This document shows, one piece after another, positions 6,983-14,291 of a stretch of DNA of 19,560 bases. The position numbers were made by a program, and so were the translations under genes. The DNA comes from Bacteroidales bacterium UBA1237 (lineage in GTDB: Bacteria > Bacteroidota > Bacteroidia > Bacteroidales > UBA932), in assembly GCA_002308935.1 (NCBI GenBank), contig DBWN01000058.1:11335-30894 (forward strand), written 5' to 3'. Position 1 is the first letter of the stretch. Each line of letters opens with the position of its first letter. The notes beneath the pieces were generated by a model that saw only the letters and a program-made list of their open reading frames with translations, was not told the DNA's origin and ran no database searches.

Positions 6983-9900
6983 CTATGCTCTGGGAAGACG
7001 TTCTATCTTGATTCCGTACTCTGGAGAGGCGCTGTCGAACTCCTCTATCCTGGCCCCTTTCCAGTATTTCTTTGCAATGTCCTGGCAGGCCTTCTTCAGC
7101 GTCGGATTCGTTTCATAGTCGGCTTCTGCGCCGTAAAGGTCCCTGATGCGCTCATAGGATTTGTTCAGGTCCAGGTCGGTGAGGGAGATGCGCACGATGC
7201 GGAACGGCTCGTCGGGATGCATCTGCATGAAGCGGTTCTGGGACTTGTGGATGTAGAACGGGACAGCCTCCTCCTTGAATGAATAGAGGTTGGTCTTCAC
7301 GTCGATAAAGATCGCGGGACGGGTAGAGGTCGCCTTAAGCTTGAAGTCATAGTCGCCGACTCCCTGGGCGGCAGCGTATTCGTGCTCGATATGGTTGTTC
7401 TTCAGATACTGCTCGTAGATAAGCTCGCCGATGTATCCGATGGTCTTGCGGACCTTGGACTGCATGGATTCGTCATCGTCGTCGGGCATGTCTTCAAGAA
7501 GGTTCCTGATCTTGTCCTTGTTCTCGGCGACCGTCTTGAGTTCCTCCTCGGAGAGGCCCTCGACGATATCCTTGATCGTTTCGATGTTCTCGTTGATCTT
7601 GTCGATGGCATCCTCGCCGAGTGCCTGGGCCATCTCGACCGCCTTCTTCTCGCTTTCGCTCAAGGCGTTGGGGTCGATGCCCTTTTCGACCATATCCACG
7701 TATATGCTTTGCAGGGCGATGAAAGGGTCCTTGAAGAACAGGGTGGCCTTGGCGACCCGCTCGAGGGTCTTCATCTCGGTGAGCCCCTCCTGGTTGGGGT
7801 GTTGGATGATAACCTTCTTCTCTTCGACATCATAGCCGTACAGGTCGCTCTTGGAGGCTATCTTCACGGCCTGCTCGCCCGTGGATTCGTTGATGACGGA
7901 AAGGATGATGCCCACCGGGGCCTGGCTGAGGAAGATCCTGACGCCTCCGGATTCTTCAGAATCCTTCCATTGCCCATAGGCGGTCGTGTTCCATTCCTCG
8001 TAATCCTTTTTCTCGGCCGTCGTCCTTATGACATAGCGAGTCCTGCCGTTGAGCCCCTGGCTCATGAGGAAGTTGACGTTCAGGCCATTGTATCCGTAGA
8101 TCTTGTTCTGTGCGAAGAACTGCTTGAGTTGGACTTTCTTCTCGATCTGGTCCACGTTGGAATGGACGTTTTCGAAGGTCATGAGCGCACCGCCCTCGTC
8201 CATGTATTCGAAAGAGAGGATTTGAGTCGGCAGTCCTGCCTCGTCCTTGGAGAAGGCAGGCGTAAAACGAAGACCGGGAAGGGAATCCATGTCTTCGGGC
8301 AGCTTGTCGAGGAGATTGCCCAGCGTACGGAAACGCGCATTCGTGTAAAGGAGAGGGATGTCGAATCTCTGCTCGGCAATCCACCGGATGGTACGCTCGA
8401 GACGGGCCTCGTCATTGACGGCTGCCTGGATGTTGGGGAAGTCGGCATTCTCTTTCAGGGCTGCACGCAGCGCAATGTTTTCGCAGGAATCGGTCTTCAG
8501 CCCCTTCAGAAGATGGAGCGCGTTCTCCCGATCCTTGTCGATCCAGGAAGAGACGGCTTCCGGAAGCTTTTCCTCCGCCAGAAGAAGGTCATTGGAAGCA
8601 TAGACTTGCTTGTCCTTGTTGAAACCTTTCATCTGGAAGTACTCATCAAATCCGACGAACCCATATTTACTGATCATGTCCAGGGCGTCAGATAGTGATA
8701 CGTCGTCGCCGATTTCCAAGTTCTTGTAACCGGGCTTCTTCGTGAGAGAGTAATCCAGGCAGAACCGGAGCTGCTCCACCGTCAAATAGGTGTTGTATAA
8801 ATCGTCATAGACCTCTTCCGGACTCTTTGATTCCTCGCAGTCGGAGTAAACGACCCGTCTGAAAAGACCCGGATCGGGAAGGCAACTGAAGAAACTGTCC
8901 GCCAGTTCGTTCTCGGTTTTGGTGTTACCGAGCAGAAGGTACAAGTCGTAGTCGGTCCCGTTAAAACTGACGATGTTGGACTTGATGGTCTCCGGCAGAT
9001 GCTGGTCGTTGTGTGTGATGAGTTTCATCAGGCGAGCCCGGTAATAACCGTCCGACTGATCCTTGCCCAATGCATAGCTGATGATCTGCCACGTGAGGTC
9101 GTCCTCCTCCAAGGCATTGTCAACTGCGAGTCCCTGAAGATTCTCGAAGAAAATCCTGTTGATGGAGTCGTTGTGCAGTTTCACAACGGGAAGGAGTACC
9201 GGGAGCTTGTCCTCGGGAAGCTTCCTGAGGACAATCTCCATCATGCCGTTGTTTGTTGTAAGTTCGTATTCGGCGAGCTGGTTGACGAAGTAACGGCATA
9301 CCTCAGGGTCGATCCGGTTATAACCGATGCCCTGAAGGGCCGTGTCCATCGATTCGGATTCGATCGTACATGTGTAATTTCTACCTCTGTCAAGCTTGGT
9401 GATGATGTAGTTGTCATTTCCGAGGGAGTTGACCATAAAGTCACGGAGGATGGCGGCCCCTGTAATCTTGATAATGCACTGTAGGATACGAGCGTCGACT
9501 ACCGCTACGTTGTCCAAGACATCGCTGATTGATACGGAATCCGTCTCGAAAGGCGCTTCCGACAGCGCTTTTCTGAACTGATACGGAACAAGTGGATATC
9601 CATTCGTAAAGGCGAACGTGGCCACCCAGTCGTACTGCTCGCTGTCGAGCTTGTCGCTGGAGCGCAGCAAGAAGCATTTCTCGCTGGTGGGTACACCACT
9701 CTCAACAAGATAAAGGGTAATTCTCTCTGAGGGCCTTTCTGCGGCCTCGAAGACGGACTGGATGTCCTTGAGGTATTGCCGGTTCTGGACTGCCCAGTCC
9801 GGGAGGGCCGCGACTTTGTCCATGTTCTCAAGCAGCCATGACCAGATGTCTTTTGGCGTGCTGATGAAGAATTCGTCGGGGAGGATATCCGGAACGTATC

Positions 9901-11947
9901 CCGCAACGCAGAAATCGTCGAACAAGATGCTTCCCTCCGGCTTTCGACGAATCAGCTCAGAGAATGCCCGGTATGTCCCGTCCAGCGCTTGGAACAGAGG
10001 GACGTTCTTCTTGATGGGGGCCAGTGTCCGTGGGAAGCGTTTTGCGTCGACCAGGATGTGACTGGCCGCGTCTGTCCTTGCCGACCCATCCCGATAGAAG
10101 TCGATGTGCCTTGCGATTTTAGAAACATTGATAGTACCTCCGTTCACAGTCTGGTCGTCGCTGAAATATGAGACGGGGCCCAGAATGTACTCTATCTCCG
10201 GGCAACGGTCCAGGTGGCCGTGACCGGCGTCCGCATCATACAGGATGACAGGATTGTCGATGGAGAGAATCTCATCCAAACTATACACATTTCCTTTGTT
10301 TGAGAGGAAGAGATGCTTCTCTGCGATGACCGCATCCTCCTTGCTGAGATGCAGGAAATCAGAATGGAACTCCATATAGCGGTCCCTGCTTATCGACTTG
10401 ATCCATTCGGAAAGCTTCCTGTCGTCGGCTTTCATGAGAATGTCCTTGAGCGGGAGGCTTTGAAGGTCGATGCCGAAACACTTTATCTGCCCCTTGGAGA
10501 TATCCTCGCTGACCCAGTGGATGTCATTGATTCCAAGTTTGTCCAAAGGGATGCCCGGATTATCTCCATCGGGTTTCCTGACCTCGCTCATCGGGAGATA
10601 GTCCCCTTCCTGAGTCTTCACGTTATCCCTTATGAAAGGAAGGAATGTTTCATAGAACGGCTTACTGATGAACTGTACGTCCTCATTCTCTTTCAGCGGC
10701 TGAGAAGCTAGGAGAGACTTGTAGATGTAATCGAACAGCTCCTTGTCGCTTGCCTGAATCTGCTTGATTCTTTCCAGAAGATGACGGAAGGCCTCGGCCA
10801 GCTGGAGACCGGTTTTTCTTGTGTCGTTGATGCGTTGGCGGCTTTCGTCATGATCAAAGTTCGGGGAGTCTATGATGAATCCCATCTTATACCGGGTTTC
10901 GGTGATGGGCAGGGTCTTGAACAGTGTGACCGTGCCATCCTTCGCGAAAGACGGGTTGAAGGCAAACTGGTAGGAGAACGAACCGTCGGTATCCGGAATC
11001 GTGAAATCGATGGATAGGGAGTGGACGACATGTTCCATCTCCACCTCTTGATGGTTGATGTAGATGTGATTGAGATGACGCCCCCGGTTTCTCTCTTTGT
11101 CGGCGGTAAGAACGGTGAAGCCGGCCAGCCGGGTCAGCACTTTGCTTATGTTTGTCTTGTCCGAAATGGCCTCGAATTGCCCCTCTCCGAGGGGGACGAT
11201 GATCGCCGTCCCCGTCCCCGTCTTGAGGCGGTTGATAGTCCTCTTGGGGTCCACGAGCCTCTCGAAGGCGGCGCGGATGTCGTGGAACTCCTTCCTGGAG
11301 AAGAGAGCATTGTCCACTCCCGGGGCTATCGGGAAGTAGGTCATCAGGATTTTGCAGACGAGCAGGTCGGGATTCTCCTTGTATGGATCCGTGTATGTCC
11401 ATCCGTCGGTACTCTGCAGGCGGAAATTGTCGAGTTGGACCGAACTTCCCCAACTGATCAGATAAGGCCCTTTTCGTGCTTCCTTAACGGCCTTCAGCAG
11501 AAGCGTGCTGTTGCTGGCGACGCTCTTGTCCGCAATGAGGTTGTAGAGAAGCTTCGACCCCTGGCCGAACTCACCGCTCTTGCTGTCATCGCCGGCCTTG
11601 CGCGACTTACCCTTAGCAAGAAAATTGTAAAGCTGGCCATCTTTGGGATTGGGATCGTCGGGATCGGTGAGGAAGGGTTCTCCGTTGTTCAAGACAATGA
11701 GATAGTCTTTGTCGAAAAAGAAACAAAGGGAATCCGCCTTGGCGTCGAACGCGTTTTGCACGAACTCGTAGAACAGCTGCTCCTCGCTGTCTTTTGCAAA
11801 CGTAGCAATGTGAGCGATGGTCGGGTCGATTCTTTGCCCCAAGCCATACATGGTCCTGAGAAACGGTTCCTCATCCGTACCCAGTTTCTCTATGGAGGCT
11901 TCTTTGCAGTAGCCTTGTATATATGTCTTTAAGTCGCGGACTTTCAT
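6983..11947 (-). CDS. zorF: Giant GHKL-ATPase protein with C-terminal nuclease-like domain, ZorF-like
   Basis: At 1654 residues this is the largest gene in the window. The N-terminus is a Hsp90/sacsin-type GHKL ATPase: N-box EFVQNAFDA (61-69), G1 motif NNGEPF (87-92) and G2 motif GEFGQGSK (125-132). A long middle (about 330-1400) has no recognised domain; it is helical, without membrane segments. A coiled region rich in Glu/Lys (about 1400-1490) leads into a DUF3883-like, PD-(D/E)XK-type fold. That fold shows GELIYE (E1508), GDYDF (D1532, D1534) and IFIDVKTN (D1549, K1551), in which Asp replaces the more common Glu of E-x-K. ATP-driven clamp opening and closing plus DNA cleavage is a reasonable inference. 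It sits between zorB (5-nt gap) and zorG (6-nt gap), the place of zorF in Zorya III. The nuclease call is weaker than the ATPase call. Confidence 0.78.
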   Translation of the reverse strand: MKVRDLKTYIQGYCKEASIEKLGTDEEPFLRTMYGLGQRIDPTIAHIATFAKDSEEQLFYEFVQNAFDAKADSLCFFFDKDYLIVLNNGEPFLTDPDDPNPKDGQLYNFLAKGKSRKAGDDSKSGEFGQGSKLLYNLIADKSVASNSTLLLKAVKEARKGPYLISWGSSVQLDNFRLQSTDGWTYTDPYKENPDLLVCKILMTYFPIAPGVDNALFSRKEFHDIRAAFERLVDPKRTINRLKTGTGTAIIVPLGEGQFEAISDKTNISKVLTRLAGFTVLTADKERNRGRHLNHIYINHQEVEMEHVVHSLSIDFTIPDTDGSFSYQFAFNPSFAKDGTVTLFKTLPITETRYKMGFIIDSPNFDHDESRQRINDTRKTGLQLAEAFRHLLERIKQIQASDKELFDYIYKSLLASQPLKENEDVQFISKPFYETFLPFIRDNVKTQEGDYLPMSEVRKPDGDNPGIPLDKLGINDIHWVSEDISKGQIKCFGIDLQSLPLKDILMKADDRKLSEWIKSISRDRYMEFHSDFLHLSKEDAVIAEKHLFLSNKGNVYSLDEILSIDNPVILYDADAGHGHLDRCPEIEYILGPVSYFSDDQTVNGGTINVSKIARHIDFYRDGSARTDAASHILVDAKRFPRTLAPIKKNVPLFQALDGTYRAFSELIRRKPEGSILFDDFCVAGYVPDILPDEFFISTPKDIWSWLLENMDKVAALPDWAVQNRQYLKDIQSVFEAAERPSERITLYLVESGVPTSEKCFLLRSSDKLDSEQYDWVATFAFTNGYPLVPYQFRKALSEAPFETDSVSISDVLDNVAVVDARILQCIIKITGAAILRDFMVNSLGNDNYIITKLDRGRNYTCTIESESMDTALQGIGYNRIDPEVCRYFVNQLAEYELTTNNGMMEIVLRKLPEDKLPVLLPVVKLHNDSINRIFFENLQGLAVDNALEEDDLTWQIISYALGKDQSDGYYRARLMKLITHNDQHLPETIKSNIVSFNGTDYDLYLLLGNTKTENELADSFFSCLPDPGLFRRVVYSDCEESKSPEEVYDDLYNTYLTVEQLRFCLDYSLTKKPGYKNLEIGDDVSLSDALDMISKYGFVGFDEYFQMKGFNKDKQVYASNDLLLAEEKLPEAVSSWIDKDRENALHLLKGLKTDSCENIALRAALKENADFPNIQAAVNDEARLERTIRWIAEQRFDIPLLYTNARFRTLGNLLDKLPEDMDSLPGLRFTPAFSKDEAGLPTQILSFEYMDEGGALMTFENVHSNVDQIEKKVQLKQFFAQNKIYGYNGLNVNFLMSQGLNGRTRYVIRTTAEKKDYEEWNTTAYGQWKDSEESGGVRIFLSQAPVGIILSVINESTGEQAVKIASKSDLYGYDVEEKKVIIQHPNQEGLTEMKTLERVAKATLFFKDPFIALQSIYVDMVEKGIDPNALSESEKKAVEMAQALGEDAIDKINENIETIKDIVEGLSEEELKTVAENKDKIRNLLEDMPDDDDESMQSKVRKTIGYIGELIYEQYLKNNHIEHEYAAAQGVGDYDFKLKATSTRPAIFIDVKTNLYSFKEEAVPFYIHKSQNRFMQMHPDEPFRIVRISLTDLDLNKSYERIRDLYGAEADYETNPTLKKACQDIAKKYWKGARIEEFDSASPEYGIKIERLPRA

Positions 11948-11952
11948 GCTGT

Positions 11953-12741
11953 CTAGAAATTGATATACGGGATGATTTGGATGATGAAGGTCTTGTTCTT
12001 GTCTTCTCCCTTCGGATCCTGGGGCGAATACTTGTACCGGTTCTGTCCACCATATCCGGAACCGCTGACAAAAAGCTCTCCGGGATACTTGTGCCCGGTA
12101 TCGACCTTTGCCGCCGAGTTTGCAGGATCATTATACAGGAGGTCGCTAAGGATGTTGTTGCTTCGCCAGAGTTCGACCACGGTCAGCGCTCTCTTATAGC
12201 TGTTCTCCAACCCGAGCTTCCATGCCGTTGGATTCCCTTCGGGCGTCACCCAATGGATGCCGCCGTCCCTGAGGTTGTTGGCGAGGCGGCCCTCAACAAT
12301 AACTTTGAATTTGACCTTGCCCGTCGTGTCCACCTCCTCTTGGAATTTGTGCAAGATGGACTCCAACTCCTTTCCTGCAGCGAGAAGGTCGTCCACATAT
12401 TCCGGGAGAATATTATCGAAGTCATTCGGGTTGAACCGCACATCAATCTTGCATTCGAATCGCTTGTAGTCCTCATTGTATCGGAAATAATCCGATTTCA
12501 GCGAGTTCTGGGCCTCCTGGAACAACTTGATTTTCTGGTAGAGTTCAGCGTTGATGATAATGTCATTGACGTTTGCTTCCGTAATGCCCTTTTCGTGGTA
12601 TAGGTCGACGTATATCTTGTAGCTCGAATAGGCCACGAGACTTGCAATGATGAACACGATGAGGAACCCGGACATGAGGTCCGTGTAGTTCTGCCAGAAG
12701 TTGTGCTCCTCGCCGTCGTTATGAAAAGTCAGGCGTCTCAT
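11953..12741 (-). CDS. zorB: MotB/OmpA-like motor anchor, ZorB
   Basis: The 262-residue protein has a short cytosolic N-terminus, one membrane helix (about 23-41) and a periplasmic domain. Asp21 in FWQNYTDLMSGFL occupies the place of the proton-carrying Asp of MotB/ExbD-type stators. Residues about 92-259 follow the OmpA/MotB peptidoglycan-binding layout, including VIVEG (147-151) and the conserved helix LENSYKRALTVVEL with Arg184. ZorB partners ZorA in the inner membrane (two ZorB per ZorA pentamer in the known stator geometry) and tethers the complex to peptidoglycan. The usual G-H-T-D sequence of the binding site reads G-R-L-A here (151-154), so glycan contact may differ. The start overlaps the end of zorA by 4 nt (ATGA), showing translational coupling. 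A flagellar role is unlikely because no flagellar genes are present and the neighbours are defence-type. Confidence 0.85.
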   Translation of the reverse strand: MRRLTFHNDGEEHNFWQNYTDLMSGFLIVFIIASLVAYSSYKIYVDLYHEKGITEANVNDIIINAELYQKIKLFQEAQNSLKSDYFRYNEDYKRFECKIDVRFNPNDFDNILPEYVDDLLAAGKELESILHKFQEEVDTTGKVKFKVIVEGRLANNLRDGGIHWVTPEGNPTAWKLGLENSYKRALTVVELWRSNNILSDLLYNDPANSAAKVDTGHKYPGELFVSGSGYGGQNRYKYSPQDPKGEDKNKTFIIQIIPYINF

Positions 12742-14120
12742 TTGGGTGCGATTCTGGACAGTACGGATTCCAGCTTCTGGAGAGCTACAATGGCCTTCCC
12801 CAGTTCTTCGATGCGCATGACGATCGCTTCCATATTGGTTTCTTTCTCCTGGACTATGGAAATGACCTTTTCTACGCTCTCATTGGTCCTCCCTACACTC
12901 TTAAGGCCGCTGCCTACCTCTTCGAGCTCCTTCTCGACCTTTTCGTTGAGGTCATGAGCGTTCTGGACTGCATCACGGAAAGACTCCGAGGCCTGCTCGT
13001 AATTGGAGACGATACTTGCCGACTGGTCGCTGATAAACTCGTATGAATCTTTGAGCTTCTGGACATTGGCGGCAACGGCCGCTTCCAGAATAGCAATCTG
13101 CTCTGAAACGGAAGAGATAATCCGGTTCGCCGTATCGCTAAGGGAGGAAGACATCTGCGACAAGAGGGAGCTGTTGAAGGCATTCTGGTCCTCAACGGAT
13201 TGCTTCTGAATGGCTAGCGTGTCATCAGCCATTCTTTGAAGGGCCGAAGCTTGCCTCGAGGTAAGGTCTTCGATGCCGGAAACAGTATCCGTCCTGAGGC
13301 TCTCGACAGCCGCCCTCAGGCTCTCGCGGATATCTGACAAGTCCGCAGAACTTGCCTCCGTCAGAGTCTTGACCGACTCCTGGTGGGAGGCGAGTATTCC
13401 CAGGGCGTCTTCGCCAAGCCGCCTGGTGAGACCCTCAAGGAGATCGCGGCTCTGTTCGAACTGTGTCGTCCCGAAGTTGGTGACCCGCTCTTCGATGACG
13501 GTGTTCATTGCCTCGAAACAATTCTCCATCTCCTTCACGAACTTGTCGACGAACTTGTCGAGGATATCGCTTTGCGCCGCGATACTGTCCGTCAGTTTTT
13601 TGTTGTTCTCCTTGTTGGTTTCCACCTCTTTGTCGATAGCTTGCGTCATTCTCGTGACATGCTCATCCAGGGCTTCGAGAGCACGCTCCGGCTCTTTGTA
13701 TTTGAGCGTCTCGACAAGAACCGCATCCTCCTTGGCGAAATGCAGCTTAGTGAGTATGGTCGCGAAGAACGCGAACACCAGTCCATAGATGGATGTAGAG
13801 AACGCGGGAATCAGGTTCGCTATGATCTTTTTCAGGTCTAGGGTATTATGCGCAGACGACGCCACTTCACCGACAGTTTTCCCTATTTCGGACACGGTGG
13901 ATGTTGTTTCCGAAGAGATACCGGCAAGAGAGTAGCAAATGGCCCCGAAGGTCCCGAGGATGCCAAGGGATGTGAAGAGACCCGGCATGGAAGTGAGAAG
14001 AATCCTGGACCCGGTTTTCTTGTACTGATACCATAGAACTGATGAGACGATAAGGCTCAATATGATCATCAGCCCGTTCCACCAGTTGAAAGGAGTTAGC
14101 ATTTTCAAAAAGTCGCCCAT
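12738..14120 (-). CDS. zorA: MotA/ExbB-like proton-channel stator with long coiled tail, ZorA
   Basis: The 460-residue protein has three membrane helices at about 16-31, 46-68 (MPGLFTSLGILGTFGAICYS) and 101-125 (LIPAFSTSIYGLVFAFF). The last two carry the Gly/Thr/Ser pattern of the MotA/TolQ/ExbB channel. From about residue 130 to the end there is a continuous heptad-patterned helical tail. This is the mark of ZorA, in which tails of a pentamer form a long rod into the cytosol and are thought to pass the signal from the envelope to the effectors. The tail of about 330 residues is shorter than in the roughly 700-residue type I proteins I recall. It is the first gene of the tight four-gene block, and a candidate promoter lies just upstream at 14157-14189. 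ExbB/TolQ proteins lack such a tail, which argues against a transport role. Confidence 0.87.
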   Translation of the reverse strand: MGDFLKMLTPFNWWNGLMIILSLIVSSVLWYQYKKTGSRILLTSMPGLFTSLGILGTFGAICYSLAGISSETTSTVSEIGKTVGEVASSAHNTLDLKKIIANLIPAFSTSIYGLVFAFFATILTKLHFAKEDAVLVETLKYKEPERALEALDEHVTRMTQAIDKEVETNKENNKKLTDSIAAQSDILDKFVDKFVKEMENCFEAMNTVIEERVTNFGTTQFEQSRDLLEGLTRRLGEDALGILASHQESVKTLTEASSADLSDIRESLRAAVESLRTDTVSGIEDLTSRQASALQRMADDTLAIQKQSVEDQNAFNSSLLSQMSSSLSDTANRIISSVSEQIAILEAAVAANVQKLKDSYEFISDQSASIVSNYEQASESFRDAVQNAHDLNEKVEKELEEVGSGLKSVGRTNESVEKVISIVQEKETNMEAIVMRIEELGKAIVALQKLESVLSRIAPK

Positions 14121-14156
14121 ATGAGTGTTGTTATCAGCGTTATCGTTTAAAACTTA

Positions 14157-14189
14157 TAAAGTTACATATTATTCGGGACTATCGCCCAA
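14157..14189 (-). promoter_or_regulatory. Candidate promoter for the zor operon
   Basis: On the minus strand, TTGG (14189-14186) is followed after 21 bp by TAACTTTA (14164-14157), which matches TAnnTTTG in all but the last defined base. The predicted transcript start is near 14150, leaving a leader of about 30 nt before the zorA ATG. It would let the zor genes be expressed apart from the upstream UvrD-like gene. Confidence 0.38.
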
Positions 14190-14234
14190 TTTGTCGTATG
14201 CCGTCTTCCAATAATGCAAAGAAAGGGTTTTTGG

Positions 14235-14251
14235 GCGAAGTGTTTCTTCGC
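14235..14251 (-). terminator. Small hairpin after the UvrD-like gene, weak terminator candidate
   Basis: GCGAAG-AAACA-CTTCGC forms a perfect 6-bp stem with a 5-nt loop about 40 nt past the UvrD-like stop codon. The sequence after it is pyrimidine/adenine mixed rather than a clean U-run, so termination would be partial at best. It lies just before the candidate zorA promoter. Confidence 0.25.
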
Positions 14252-14291
14252 GATGTCCTCCAATGCGAACATAGGTTTCATCCGGAAATCG

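Larger units (their letters stand above)
4118..14120 (-). other. Zorya type III antiphage defence operon (zorA-zorB-zorF-zorG)
   Basis: Four minus-strand genes are read from 14120 down to 4118 with junctions of -4, +5 and +6 nt, so they are almost certainly one transcript. The order is a MotA/ExbB-like stator with a long coiled tail, a MotB/OmpA-like partner, a very large GHKL ATPase with a nuclease-like end, and a SNF2 helicase. The first two define Zorya. The giant ATPase in place of ZorC, together with a SNF2 protein, matches what I recall of type III (ZorF with DUF3684-type region, ZorG). The type assignment depends on memory of the family layout, not on a search. Confidence 0.8.

Noticed and set aside
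7382..8695. 437-codon open frame on the plus strand inside the ZorF-like gene
   Set aside because: It is antisense to a gene with clear ATPase and nuclease-like motifs, and its Leu/Val/Asp-rich, low-complexity product is typical of a shadow frame in GC-rich DNA.
11021..11932. 303-codon plus-strand frame opposite the GHKL ATPase region
   Set aside because: It is a shadow of the conserved N-box and G-box coding sequence on the minus strand.
11953..14120. Flagellar MotAB or ExbBD/TolQR energy-transfer pair
   Set aside because: The long cytosolic coiled tail and the downstream ATPase and helicase genes do not fit those systems, and there is no flagellar or TonB context.
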